Origin: Roridomyces roridus | Lineage: Eukaryota > Basidiomycota > Agaricomycetes > Agaricales > Mycenaceae | Assembly (NCBI GenBank): GCA_029378245.1 | Contig: JARKIF010000290.1 | Coordinates: 1 to 33,267, forward strand | Direction of reading: 5' to 3' | DNA: 33,267 nt | Shown here: in pieces, positions 11,068 to 22,055 of the stretch | Numbering within the stretch: position 1 is the stretch's first letter | How the letters are laid out: every line of letters starts with the position of its first letter | Position numbers and translations under genes: made by a program | The notes under the pieces: model-generated | Told to the model about the DNA's origin: nothing | Seen by the model: only the letters and a program-made list of their open reading frames with translations | Databases searched by the model: none

Positions 11068-12366
11068 TCATTCGAGAACATCGTCGTCGAAAATGGCCGT
11101 CAGAGGAACGCCGTCCTCCCGAATCACACCGCGATACATTCCGGGACAGTTGAGAGGCATTGAAACTAGGATGAATGAGCGATATTCCTTCGTCCGAGCA
11201 AAAAGCACAACCATTGCCCGCACTATCCAATGCAATGACCCCGCCGATGCCTCCCTCTTGGCGCAGTTGTTCGACAGCAAACTGGGTCGCGTTCCGCAAC
11301 GATTCACCAAGGTATCTGACACGATGTGCGATGGTTGCAGCGGTCGCACACCGAATGAAATACTAGCAAGTGTTAGAAGAGGGATCCAAAGGCTGCAGGC
11401 ATACTTACATCGCCGTCGCCGGTTCCCGAGACTCCCACTGCGTGCCGAGTCGGAAGACCCCAAATCTTGCCCCATGTTTTCTGCACCCATCCAGCTTCGA
11501 CTGGCCATTCCTCGGCCCAAAAGCCCGAGCCCATGTGCGGCGTGTCGCCAATGCGCCCGACGAGCTTGTTGGTCCGACCACCTGTTGATGTGAGGGCTGC
11601 AATGCAACCGCGGACATCGAGCGCTACTGCGCCCACCGTTCCCGTGGGTTGGAGGTCAAGCAGGGGCATTCCAGTCTTTTCTTCGTCTTGGTCAGGATCT
11701 GGGTACGGGAATGGACCGTCAGGCAGGCCGAGACCACGACGGTGCTCGATCCAGCGCTTGGAGGTGTAGAAATACGACTCGGGGACAATTTCTTGGCCAA
11801 GAGACTCGGCCAGGGATTCAGCTGTTGGAGCAGATATAAAAGGGTGCGGGAGGATTTCTGGTGCCAGGTACAACGCGCGAACAAGCTGACTGGGGTTCTT
11901 TATATGTGAGAGGAGAGTAACTCCTACGCCTCGGCGGGACGGGGCGATTTCGGGGTTGGACGCCGGAGGTTTGGACAACATCAACGAGGCCTCGAGTTCA
12001 TTCTACAAGACACTGAGAGTCGAATGAGAGACGCGAAATTTACGCACCTTGCCAACAGTGTTGAAGACAGCTCCCTTACCTGCATTGAACAGAGGACAAT
12101 CTTCCATGCTAGATACTGCGGCAGCTACCGCGTCCATTGCTTCGCCTTGGAACTAGTCAAGAAATATCCACGACGAGAAAATCTACCACCCTACCACCCT
12201 CTCTGAGAATCTCGTAGCCAGCCTGGAGTGCGTTGCGGAGTGCGGCCTTGTAGGCAGCGCGCTGCTCTGGCGTCGAATTGGCTTTGGACATTGTACCGGC
12301 ACCACCGTGGCAGACGAGAACATATTGGCCATCGGAGACGACGACGGGAGGCGCCTTGGAAGCCAT
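11068..12366 (-). CDS. Isoaspartyl peptidase/L-asparaginase (Ntn hydrolase)
   Basis: This enzyme of the type-2 asparaginase family hydrolyses L-asparagine or beta-aspartyl peptides after self-cleavage before a threonine. Five exons (12195-12366, 12048-12145, 11409-12002, 11212-11362, 11068-11165) give 370 aa. The sequence shows 'CHGGAGT' at residues 19-25, 'DCPLFNAGKGAVFN' in exon 2, the cleavage site 'PTGTVGAVALD' with Thr212 as the predicted nucleophile, and the substrate-binding 'GGRTNKLVGRIGDTP'. The C-terminal 'NCPGMYRG' matches the family's Gly-Met-x-Arg-Gly motif, so all catalytic parts are present. All four introns have GT-AG ends and are 45-49 nt long. The linker before the nucleophile is long, as in fungal members. 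A longer N-terminus would need a non-ATG start. Cytosolic location is likely because no signal peptide is visible. Confidence 0.9.
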
Positions 12367-12529
12367 GGTAGGTGTGAGGGCAGTCAGAAAAGTCCAATAA
12401 GTACTTGAGTTGGCCGCGGCGGGCCCGGGCCCGCTTCCCGGGGCAACCAATGTACCAATCTAATCTTAGGTAGCACGTGGCCGTGGTACATAGTATTTCC
12501 GATCTGCTAATTGGTTCTCGAGTAGTTAC
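12367..12529. promoter_or_regulatory. Spacer between asparaginase start and QRI7 stop
   Basis: This 163-bp spacer lies between two minus-strand genes. It must hold the asparaginase promoter and the QRI7 3' end. Around 12410-12440 it is very G/C-rich, with CCCGGGC/GGGCCCGGGCCC-type runs. I see no clear TATA box or RNA gene. Confidence 0.45.
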
Positions 12530-13953
12530 TCAGAGCTCTGTTATGTCTGGTTCGGGGGGATTCCGTATGGCCTCTATGCTCCATTTCGGCAGAGGCCCAA
12601 TCGTAAACTCGTCGTGGTCGTTTGCAAGAAAACGATGCATAGAAGCCCAAGCAATCATCACCGCGTTATCTACAAAATTTTGAGACGAGCAAGGTAAAAG
12701 AGCAGGAAAATTACCAGTGCAGAGACTAGGTTCAGGGAAAACAAACTGCAATGTGGGAAGAGCGTTTTGCAATCTGGCACGGAGAAGCATGTTGCTCGCG
12801 ACGCCACCACTGACGACAATCTGCCGAATGTCGTGGTTATTGTCGGCGCACCACCGTAGCGACATTTTGAGCTTGGTCTCGACGTGCCCGAACGCTGTAT
12901 CGAGAAACGCACGAGCCAACGCGCGCTTGGGTACGTTTTCGACGCCGCCTGCGTTGTGAATGAACCGCTCCACCCACGAATGCAGTCCGGCAAAAGAAAA
13001 CGCAAGCTGGCCGGGCATTATGGTTGGCGTCTCTGGTCGCGGGCCATCATCCTCCACCGGCTCTGCACAATACTGCTCGAGAGCGGCACCTGGGCCGAGA
13101 TCACTCCACTTGATCTGGAGGAGACCTGCGACACGATCTATCGTGCTGCCGACACTGCGGTCTACGGTATTAGCGATGACCTGGAATTCTGAATTTCCGG
13201 TGGCCAGCACGACCATGGTGTGCCCACCGGAAACCAACAGAGTCACAAGGGGGAATTGGGGAGGGGTTTCGGTGGTGAGGAGAGCTGTCAAGGCATGGCC
13301 TTGCTATGGAGTTCAGTTGCAAGCAAAACAAAAAGAGTCGAGGCAGCCTACCATGTGGTGAACGCCGACGAGAGGCTTATTTGCTAGAAACATATAAGAA
13401 CGTGGCAGGTCCACAGTCTTCAAACTCACTCGCAGCTGCTAAGGTTTTTGCCGCATTACATCCTACACCTAGGCAGCCAGGTAATCCTGGCCTGCGGTGA
13501 GCGAGATAATGACTTTTGGAAACACTAACCAACCTGGTCCACGGGTGAACGCTACCCCATCAATGTCTTGCATGCTCAGCTGGGCATCCAAGAGGGCTCT
13601 CCTGACCTTTCCAACCGTCAGCACTTGAATCTCGGGATTGGCGTCGTTGTGGCTACCGCGTCTGGCTAGTAACAGGAATTAGCTAGAATTGGAGGCGGAA
13701 ACTATAATGTTCCCACCAAATTGCGTTGGTGAGCTCTTAGAGCAATTAATGGTTGTATACCACCGTGGGGCTGGTGGTACTCGAATTGTTTTACGATGAC
13801 GCTAGACCAGATTTTACGGTTAGCATCCACGACGGCGGCTGCACTGTCGTCTGCGCTCGTCTCAATGGCAAGGACACGAAATGGCCCGGGAAGCCGCGTC
13901 GATGCTTGGGCCACGGAGGAGGCATGCCTAAGTTGTAGCCCGACCCGGTGCAT
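12530..13953 (-). CDS. QRI7: Mitochondrial tRNA N6-threonylcarbamoyladenosine transferase
   Basis: This Kae1/TsaD-family enzyme makes t6A37 on mitochondrial tRNAs that read ANN codons. The start at 13953 gives a basic leader, 'MHRVGLQLRHASS', suited to mitochondrial import. Next comes 'VLAIETSADDSAAAVV', the ASKHA nucleotide-binding start. Then 'GVHHMQGHAL' supplies the metal-binding HxxxH, 'LLVSGGHT' the phosphate loop and 'VSGGVASNMLL' the second loop. 'DNAVMIAW' supplies the last metal-binding Asp. Exons 13430-13486, 13352-13383, 12715-13303 and 12530-12669 join in phase. Exon 1 ends at 13717 after 'HQRNL'. Exon 2 ends at 13534, but its start is unclear: the best-looking acceptor (near 13666) is out of phase, while weaker ones at 13631 or 13607 keep the frame. 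An in-frame ATG at 14073 could extend the leader by 40 aa. Confidence 0.88.
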
Positions 13954-14119
13954 TGAGAGGAGGAAAGTAGTCTCGCAAACAAGACTTTCTCGTAGTGAAG
14001 ACAGGGAAAGGAGGAAAGGTGATCGCGTCTTGCACAGCCTTTCACGAGACCACATCGCGTCGCCGCGCGACATCCCTACTCATACCACATTCTGACTGCG
14101 GGAGACTACGCCTACATAT
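13954..14119. promoter_or_regulatory. Divergent promoter, QRI7 / HbrB-like gene
   Basis: This 166-bp spacer separates divergent ATGs and so must serve both genes. Part of it can be read as a longer QRI7 leader from an ATG at 14073, which would leave only 46 bp. It contains a CT/GA-rich stretch near 13985-14020. I see no obvious TATA box, but 'CTACATATATGG' sits directly at the HbrB start. Confidence 0.5.
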
Positions 14120-15581
14120 ATGGCTTCTTCTTCTGCCATGAGCAGCAAGGCTCACACGTCTCCGTCAAAGGTTTCTCTGCAAAACTAATCTGTAATTACA
14201 TTTCACCAAATCCATTCCAGGTGTCCTACGGGCGCACATACGATTCCAAACTCGGTGCGCAATTTTTTCTACTTCTCTTTCCCAATCTAATGTAATGCAG
14301 TCTCCCGTGAGATGCATCGTCTAGGTAATCTCGCCGGTCACCTCCCCGCGGGTCTCGCTCCGGGTCTGTCCCAAGCCCCGTCCGTTACATCTCTCGCTCT
14401 CCCAGCCCCCGGGAGCATGGCTCAGGTCAACTTGGCGTCAACTTCGTCTGACCCGTGGGGGGCTCTCCATGTTTACGTACTTCCCCTGTTCAACGGCGAG
14501 CCCCTCCGAATCCCAATCGAAGACCTCAACGTACTCGTAAAGCGCCACATTTCTTCTGTGGTATCGTCCAGTCCTTCCAAGGCTGTCGCTACTCTCGAGC
14601 ACGATGCGGCGGAACTCATCGCCGCGGGCATGGTCACTCTCAACTCACAACTCGCCGGCAGCGACGATGACTCGCTCATTCGCGCCATCGTCGATGTTTG
14701 GAGCTTTTTCTGGGACCAAGTTCTGACCTACGTTGAAGGCGTTCTGCTACCATTACACACTGATCCCCTTTTATCGACATTGTACCGCTCCAAGCCTCAC
14801 CGTCCGTCGTCACCACGACAGACGAGTAAACCGGTGAATGCTTCACACATGGCTATCGACGTCCGCACCATTGCGCTCAGGTCTTTCCGCGACCGAGTCG
14901 TTGTTCCATTAGCCTCGCGGCTACGTGCATGCATCATCAGCCGCCACGAGAATGCAACAGACACACCGCCCCCGCCGAGATTGCAACAAATGTCTGCCTC
15001 TTCCTTTTGTCTATCACAGTGTTGCTTATTTTGTCAGGCTCCTCATTTTAGTATCTCAAGGCCGGCAGCGCCCACCACCAGTCTCTCTGACCTCTGCTCC
15101 CCCGCAGCCATCCGTGAACGAAGCGACCATTGCAGACCTGCTGCGTGCCGTGCGCTCCCCTAGGCCGCAATTCGATGCAACGGCCACATCCACTCCGATC
15201 AGCCCTCCCCGTGCTCCCAGTTTCCTGTCCGGCGGGCTTCCACGCGATCGGCGCGGCCGAATCGCTCAAAAGTCACTGAATTTGGCCGGCATCAAGATTG
15301 CTGAGGATGAGAATGACGATATATTTGGAGACGAGACGCCACGGGTCGCACAGGGCCTGCGCGAACGGGAACGCGAGTTCTTGGAAGCGTTGAAGAGTCC
15401 AGACATGGACAGTCACGACGTCTCGGTGATGGGCGGTTGGGGACTTGGTCCTGGTGGCATGCTAGACAGCGCCAAGCCGGAGGAGGAGGAAGACGAGCCT
15501 CTGAATTGGGACGACGCACAGGCTGTAGTGGAACGTATGGTGGGAATGAATGGGCAGCCCGAGATGCGTCGGCGGGCATAA
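14120..15581 (+). CDS. HbrB-like TORC2 subunit (Bit61/PRR5 family)
   Basis: This is the predicted accessory subunit of TOR complex 2, the kinase complex that controls actin, sphingolipids and AGC kinases at the plasma membrane. Four exons (14120-14170, 14221-14254, 14301-14991, 15038-15581) sum to 1,320 nt, giving 439 aa. The HbrB domain begins near residue 80 with 'YVLPLFNGEPLRIPIEDLN' and continues through a coiled region into 'FFWDQVLTYVEGVLLPL'. It ends around 'RDRVVVPLASRL' and 'QMLLILVSQ', which spans the last intron. The tail is Pro/Ser-rich, then acidic with 'EEEEDEPLNWDD'. The two tiny first exons encode a Ser-rich leader. The stop lies 42 bp from the stop of the convergent unknown gene. 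The family call rests on the conserved N-terminal and C-terminal blocks; complex membership is inferred. Confidence 0.8.
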
Positions 15582-15623
15582 TATCTGTATGTATTTTGTT
15601 GTACAACCATACCTCTGTATCAA

Positions 15624-16177
15624 TCAGTCGTCCGACCACACACCAGTCCCGACCAAGCCTCCCCAACCGCCCGCGTTTTTGCCTAGCAGAGAGAAAATGA
15701 CTTCGCTGCCGGACGTAGGTCGGGCATAGAAACAGTACAAGTCTTGCAGCTTGCCGAGCTCGCTGGCCAACGCGTCGAGCTGTTCCGGCTTCGAGTCCTC
15801 ACTGACGGTCGAGGGAATGCCGCGGGGAGATAGGTCGATATTGGAGATCTGCAGCAATGGAAGCTAAAATATGGGAGAATGCATGTACTGACCTTGGCGA
15901 TCTCATGTTCGGGTATCCCAAATTTCTCGAGAACAGAACGCTCGTTGCCCCGGCCAAAATTACCTGGACCGAGCCACACTGCTACATCCCCGCCCTCGTC
16001 ACTCTCATTGGTGTGACCTGCGAGGATGCTTGAACACATAACAGCGTCGGCAGCGCTCTGTGCAGCTTGAGCCAGGGGACGGAGAGCCTGAGAGTCGATT
16101 AGGCCGCTCTGCAGCCAAAGGACCCCCTTTGCTCTATGCAGTTGATTCAGACGCTGGATGAAAGTCGTTGCAGACAT
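15624..16177 (-). CDS. Unknown conserved-looking 169-aa protein
   Basis: Two exons (15893-16177 and 15624-15848) separated by a 44-nt GT-AG intron (15849-15892) give 169 aa in one clean frame. I do not recognise the family. The N-terminal half resembles an alpha-helical region, 'FIQRLNQLHRAKGVLWLQSG', followed by an Ala-rich helix. The middle has 'VAVWLGPGNFGRG' and the end is Gly-rich, 'NAGGWGGLVGTGVW'. No signal peptide or membrane segment is seen. Codon use and intron style match its neighbours, so it is likely a real gene and not an antisense shadow. Its ATG faces the LETM1-like gene across only 41 bp. A small regulatory fold such as a roadblock-type module is conceivable but unsupported. 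Confidence 0.7.
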
Positions 16178-16218
16178 GGTGGGTTGTGATCAAGTTCTGA
16201 TCCGGCTTTTCCTCCTCC
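16178..16218. promoter_or_regulatory. 41-bp divergent start-to-start spacer
   Basis: This is the whole interval between the ATG of the unknown gene (minus, 16177) and that of the LETM1-like gene (plus, 16219). It is pyrimidine-rich on the plus strand near 16205-16218 and has no TATA box. At least one promoter must lie inside the opposite gene's transcribed region, or the 5' UTRs overlap. Confidence 0.6.
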
Positions 16219-17491
16219 ATGATTCGCGGCCGTGTGTTTTCTGGGCATCCTCTAGCAAGACCGCCTCTAATTCTTACTCGCCGCGTCCAAACGCAGCCGA
16301 CGCACACTCCTTCCCCCAAGAACCCTGTCCCCGACCCACCAAACAAAAAACCCCGTGTCCAATTTCATCCTGCGCCAATAAAGCCACTGAAAGCTCCTCC
16401 TTCTCTGCCAACCAATGTGCCCACCCCATCGCCAACGGTGCAGAACGTCGAACCCGTGTCCCTCAAGAGCCTCAAAGAGGCTACTGTACGAGATATTGCC
16501 GACGCCGAGACGCATGGCATATTAGAACCTCCCCCTCCCGACGCCGGCTGGGCAAGGTCTACGTTGCATAAAGTGATCCAGTTGGGCGTGCGTGCCGCTT
16601 TTTTTTCTCTGCACTCCGGTCCTCATTTCTTACTCAGAAATTTTACTTTCGTGGTGTCAAGCTTGTCTACACTCGTTCCAAAATCTCACGGGATATAAAA
16701 CGGAGGGTTAAAGGTGGCGGCGCGCCTTTGGAACGATGGGAGCACCGTATGCTGAGAACGCAGAGCGCCGACGTCAAAAAGTGCCATTCCTCCTACTTTT
16801 TCCACCGAACTGTCTTGAATTCTTCATATAGGTTGGTTCCGTTCGTGCTCATTGCGCTGATCCTGGAAGAAATCATCCCCCTGATCGTGCTGTGGGCACC
16901 CGGCATCCTCCCGTCCACTTGCATATTGCCTTCACAGCGCCAGCGAATACACGAGAAGGCGACGGAGAACGCGCTCGCCCTGGTAGCTAAGCACGGCTCT
17001 GCTCTTGAAGCGATGACACGTGCAGCCACGGGCGGTCAAATCTCATTGAACACCATATCCACTGCGGAGGCGCCCAAGGTGCTCTGTGGGTACGTCGCTT
17101 CTTACCTTGCGCAGTGACATCCAATTCACCCATTCCTCAGCCTCTTGCGCTTATCAACGACAGGCGGCTTCAGCCCTCTGCTCTTCCGCCGAATCCGCAA
17201 ACATCTGACCTTCATTGAAGCGGATGATGCCTTGTTGATTAAGGAGGGCGTGCAAAACCTGTCCACCCAAGACGTTCTACAAGCTCTGAATGAGCGAGGG
17301 CTGTAAGCATTCGAGTTGTCATCACCGTCCCGTCATTTACCACTATCACCAGAATTACTGCCGACGCCGACAGCGCACAACAACTCAAGCTACTCAAGTG
17401 GTGGCTGAAATCCGTGCAGGAGACAGATGACCCCATCGCACGGCGGGTCTATCTCGTTTCAGTCCTTGGTGCAAAGCAAGCGGTTGCATAG
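16219..17491 (+). CDS. LETM1-like mitochondrial inner-membrane protein
   Basis: Five exons (16219-16587, 16638-16780, 16832-17089, 17141-17302, 17353-17491) sum to 1,071 nt, giving 356 aa. The N-terminus is Arg-rich without acidic residues, a probable mitochondrial presequence, followed by a Pro-rich linker. The LETM1 core begins at 'KFYFRGVKLVYTRSK'. The single predicted membrane segment follows near residue 171, with the family's charged-in-membrane pattern 'LILEEIIPLIVLWAPGILP'. The C-terminal ribosome-binding-like part contains 'EADDALLIKEGVQNLS' and ends at a short amphipathic segment. It is shorter than yeast Mdm38/Ylh47 and has no EF-hand, so it may be a LETMD1-like paralogue. A role in K+/H+ exchange or in anchoring mitoribosomes is known for the family and only inferred here. 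Its stop is 33 bp from the SKI3 stop. Confidence 0.82.
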
Positions 17492-17524
17492 TGGTAATTT
17501 GTGAATTAGAATGTACAGATAATA

Positions 17525-20500
17525 TTAATACGTCCCCACACACGCCAACGTCTGCCAGCTGCGAGTTTCCCCTGGTGAAAGGAATACCGCCTTTTGCGCA
17601 AAACGTTTCGCCGTTTCATTGTCTATCGCGGTAATGGCTTGCAGAGCGACTGAATTGCGCGCAGTTTCAAAGGATTCAGCAGAGGCAGACAGTAGAGCGC
17701 GGGCAGCGGTACTATCGCCCAACTGGATGTTCAACATCGCGAGCTGGTTGCGGCTGTCCTGTCGGCCCGGTTCGGCAAACACGGCACCTTGAGCAACGCT
17801 GATGGCCTTTTCGGCGTTACCCTGGCCAATGTGGTGCTTGGTCAGCAGATAATTGACGTCTCTGCTCGGATCGAGCTCGAGCCGTTTGTCGAGGGGAAGC
17901 GCCAATAGCTCTGCAAGCGCCGCGTCCACGAGAGTATCGTCATCCGTCAAGATTCCCATACCAGCCAACGCATTGATGGCGGCTAGATTTTCCGGATCAG
18001 TGGAGATGCTGGGTATCCAAATTTCAGGGAGAGAACAAGGTCGAAAGAAGAAAAAGACGGACCAATCCAGCAGCTGCGCTTTGGCAGACTCTTTCGATTC
18101 TTCCGATCCAATCGCCCACAGTGTCTGAGCAAGCAGAACCGTGACATGGCCCCGAACAACTGCATCATCCCCCGCAGTCTCCAGGGCTGATTCAAACAGA
18201 TTCAGCGCCGCCTCCAAATCACCCAGCTTGAAATTGGCAAGTCCCATGCCGAATTGGGCGTGCGCTCGCATCACATTCTCTTTACCGTCCTCGAGGAGAC
18301 CGATCACCGACTCGAAGGACTCGATGGCGCCCTCGTAGTCCCTCAATGACAATCGCAGGCGTGCCATGTTCGAGTTTGCGATGGTAAAATGCCTTTCGAC
18401 GGTTGCTGTCTCGCTCTCCTCGTATTCTGCTTCAAGGATCGCAATGGCACGCCCGACCAGGTCTACGGCGAATTCGAGGTGGCCAAGGCTCTCGCAAACT
18501 AGACCGAAGAGATGAAGGCCGCATGCATCGTCGGGACGACCGCGACAGTATCGGTCCAAGACAAAAAATACGGGGAGCAGGTTATCGACGGAGGGTGTAC
18601 CGGCAAGGCGCGTGAAAGTTCGCGTTGCGAATTCCAGGTCGGCCTCGGGCTGTTCAGGTGTTGTTGGTGACTGAGTCTACGCAGGAAAAGAGAAAACACG
18701 CACTACAGCAGAGGCCAAAGTGACCGCGTGCGCGATAAGCGTTGTAGAGTCTGTATGATGCCCATTGGCCGCCGCCACCAAGGCCTGCCCAATCCAAGCC
18801 GTGGTACACTCTGGATCAAGAGTTTGCGCGCGGAAAAGTGCCTGATTCGCCAGTTCTAGATCGTTTTCGTGCAAATAAAGCAACCCGAGATTCGTCCAGA
18901 TCAGAGCATTCTTGGAATCAATCTCGAGGGCCTTGATGTAGGCATGTTGGGCAGTCTTTGCTCGCGACAAGAAATTGACATCTCCCAAAGCAAGCCAGTA
19001 GAGCTCATTGCCAGGATCTTCACGTACGGCTTCGGTGAAACATTCTCCAGCTTTGGCGACTAATTGTTGTCGCATTTCGTCTGAATCGCGCTTCGTAGCC
19101 AGACACTGCAACGACATCCCGAGGTCATACCACGCGCTTCCACGAGCTAGACCTTCGGAAGAGCCTAGAGTGATGCGATAGTCATAGGCAATCGCAGCAA
19201 TCTCCAGAGCCTTCAGTCCATTCACACTCGAGTTTTCGTCGAGTGAGACCAGCCCTGCCAATCGCTTGCTGGGTTCTGGAGACAGGAGTGCCATCACATC
19301 GACGAAAAGTGCACGCACTGCGTCCTCGTCGATGCAAGTCGATCGGGGCGACAGGAAGAAAATGGCATCAGCAGCTGTTTTCCAAGACACGCTGCGGAAA
19401 CCGGCGCTTTCCCCCATCGTCTGCAACGCGATTCGCACCGCGGTGATGAATGATTGTTCGGCACGTGCCGTGAAGCCGTCAACAAACTCGGCTTTCCCCA
19501 GGTCCAGATAGGTCTGTCCCAGAGATACCAGTACGCCCACCTCGGACGGCCTCTGCTCCAGGATTGTTTGGAACGCATCAACCGCCTCTTGGAATTGCCC
19601 AATTTGCCGCTGCACGTCACCGAGGAAGAAACTGCACATCCAATCGTCCGGGTCTAGTTCTTGTGCACGTGCGAGGGCTTTCAACGCGGCTGCATGGCGA
19701 CCTGCTCTACTGTATGCCTCGCCGAGTCGCAGCCACGATACTTGGTCGTCTGGTTCAGCACGAAGAGTAATTTGCAAAGCTTGAATCGCTGGCGCATAGT
19801 TTGCACGTGCCTGAAAGGTGTAAAGAGCAAATTGATTCTGTAACACAGGGACACACCAATTCAACGACGCCCACAGCTTTCCAAGCCCATGCATTCGTCG
19901 GCAGGAACCGACCGACGCCGCCTTGACCTTTGAGCCCTGCGTCAAGTCCACCTTCGCCCTCGATGGTCCTTTTCGCAACCACTTCCACCAAGTCCCATTC
20001 TCGTTCCTCTGCAAAACCATCCGCCAGTCTCCGAGCAGCATCAGCCTCGCGGGCATCGAGTTCAAAGGCCTTTTGGAAACACTTGGAGGCACGTGTCGGA
20101 TCGCGAGGGGTCACGAATTCCGCATAGTAGATTCCCAGTGATGTGAACGCGGGGGCATAAGATGGGTTGCGCTTCAGCGACTGAATGAAATAACGATAGG
20201 CGTCATCGCGCCTCTCATCTATTGAAAGACCATGTAAACAATCGTTTGGAATAGCAAGAGACACGCACCACCCAGGTCCCAGTAGGACTTGCCGATGCGC
20301 CATAGGCAACGTGCGGATTCAGGATCAGTGTCTTCCAACTCGGCAAGAACATCTTCAAGACCCTGGATACCAGCCGCGGGTGACCCAGATTGACTCTGGC
20401 ACCATGCCAACTCTTCACGAGCGCGGATTCCTAGCTGTGCATCGCCTGGCAATAAATCATTGACACGTGCAAATAGTTCGGAGGCCTCTTCCCATCGTTG

Positions 20501-22055
20501 GTCATACTGGAGGACATAGGCTCGACCCATGAGGGCCAGAGCGTTGTCTGGTGCCGCTGAAAGCACTTGGTCGATGACCGAGAGCGCGCGAACATGGTGT
20601 TTCGGGGGGAAGAGGTGGACAAGAGATGTTGCAAGCGCCACCTTGAAGCCAAGACGAATTCTCGGTAATGACTTTGCCCGATCTCCTTCAGCGCGCGCAA
20701 CCAGACTCGACCCGTTTTCGGCAACAGTGATGGCATTTTGGAAATCGCATTCGCGCAGATATGCGGCCACAACAATCTGATTGGCGATTATGGACTCTGT
20801 GACGGTGGGATAAACATCCTATGGCTATTTTATGGACGGCTTTCTGCGAGTTCAGACCACTCACCAATATTGTGTCTAACAGATCGCCAGGCTCAGGAGT
20901 GGGTGCGGCAGCTTCCTCGCTGTCCTCCGTTTCAATCAAGGAGATGTTTGCGTACTGGAAATGCGCCCTCAATAGAGATGTCAGAGGCAAAGACGGGAAA
21001 ATTTCCATGAACTGCCTAAGGAGAGGCAGACTGTAATTCTCTGGCGAGAAAATTAGTCGTAGCTGAAAGCAGGAACAAGAGAATCGAACCCATTTCCATG
21101 CAGTCTTGGCCGTCGAAAAAGAGTATCCAAGCCAGTTCATCCGGGAGACCGAGTGTAATTGCTCCAGCGACGAGTTCGTCCACTTCTCGCGACACTGTAG
21201 CCTTGGAATCCCCACCAGGCGGCAGGGCCTGCATATAGCGGTGTTTGTACCGTAGGAGCTTTGCGTCCGTCGCGCGGCGGAGGTCATCAGGCGTGTTTGG
21301 ATGGTTCAGGATATCGTCGTAGATTTTGGGCAGCCTGGACGGGCCCCATATCTCGATACCGACCTCCTTGCGTAGCTGCTCAGGACTCGCAGCACCAAGA
21401 CGCGTGCGCCGTTTTGCGACCTCCTTGGAAAAGGCTTCTTCTTCGGCAGTCTCGACGATGGCCATGATCTCCTCAAGAACCGGGAGCGTATTGTGCACTG
21501 CGACTTGTGTCGCATAGCCGGGCGTCGCGTCGGGATTTGTATGGTCTGGTATGGGAAGAGTAGACAACGTGCCATAGACGGATGAATCTGGGAGGAGCAG
21601 TGTCAATGCTTCGACCAGCTAGGCAAGCTTTCAGCCTGATTGTCGGGTGAATAGGCGACGCGCACCTGAGCAGAAGTACCCCTCGTTCTGCAGCACTGGA
21701 TGAGTTTGTCGAGCGTTTCTACACATTTCGGCGCGTCATTCAGTTGGGCGAAGAGACCGATGAGATGTCGTGCGGTTTCCATGTGCTGCTCCCAACGTTC
21801 GGTGCGCTCATAGAATTTAAGCAAGCCTTGCCAGGCCAAGGGCTGGTCGGGACTGGCATCGATGGCACGTCGGTACGCCTGCTCGCTCTCCGATAACTCG
21901 CCCAACTCGAGTAGAGCCAGGCCAAGGAACACATTCGCGTTGTAGTTGGGTGGGTCGAATGCTAGGGCCTGCTCCGCCGCGTCCTTGGCTGCTGCATATT
22001 GTTTCTTGCCGAGTGCCTCACGCGCGGCCTTGAGTTTGGTCTTTACAAGTGACAT
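17525..22055 (-). CDS. SKI3: SKI3, TPR scaffold of the Ski complex
   Basis: This is the scaffold of the cytosolic Ski2-Ski3-Ski8 complex that feeds mRNA to the exosome. Eight exons (21666-22055, 21090-21618, 20865-21040, 20269-20818, 19857-20218, 18704-19810, 18063-18670, 17525-18008) sum to 4,206 nt, giving 1,401 aa, close to the yeast protein (about 1,430 aa). TPR motifs run through the whole length, from residue 3 ('AREALGKKQYAAAKDAAEQA') through 'NYAPAIQAL', 'LWTNLGLLYLHENDLELANQ'-type repeats to a helical C-terminus with 'DPENLAAINALAGMG'. The start at 22055 is the first ATG in frame and directly precedes the first TPR. It lies 11 bp downstream of the QTRT2 stop, so its promoter must sit inside QTRT2. 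Two introns are unusual, at 18671-18703 (33 nt) and 18009-18062 (54 nt, stop-free). Confidence 0.93.
18009..18062 (-). other. 54-nt stop-free intron in SKI3
   Basis: It has a GTCCGT donor and a TACCCAG acceptor on the minus strand. The length is a multiple of three with no in-frame stop, so retention would add 18 aromatic-rich residues between 'AQLLD' and 'STDPENLAAI'. The run of Phe codes for a polypyrimidine tract, which argues that it is an intron. Confidence 0.7.
18671..18703 (-). other. Ultra-short 33-nt intron in SKI3
   Basis: Read on the minus strand the segment begins GTGCGT and ends GACTCAG. It contains an in-frame TAG, so it cannot be translated through. Removing 33 nt joins 'LASAV' to 'SPTTPEQPEAD' in frame. 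Alternative pairings would give 27-36 nt, equally short. A deletion inside a normal 46-nt intron, real or an assembly error, would look the same. Confidence 0.6.

Noticed and set aside
12367..12450. A longer asparaginase N-terminus.
   Set aside because: It needs a TTG start and adds only low-complexity Gly/Pro/Ala; the ATG at 12366 gives the usual distance to the HGGAG motif.
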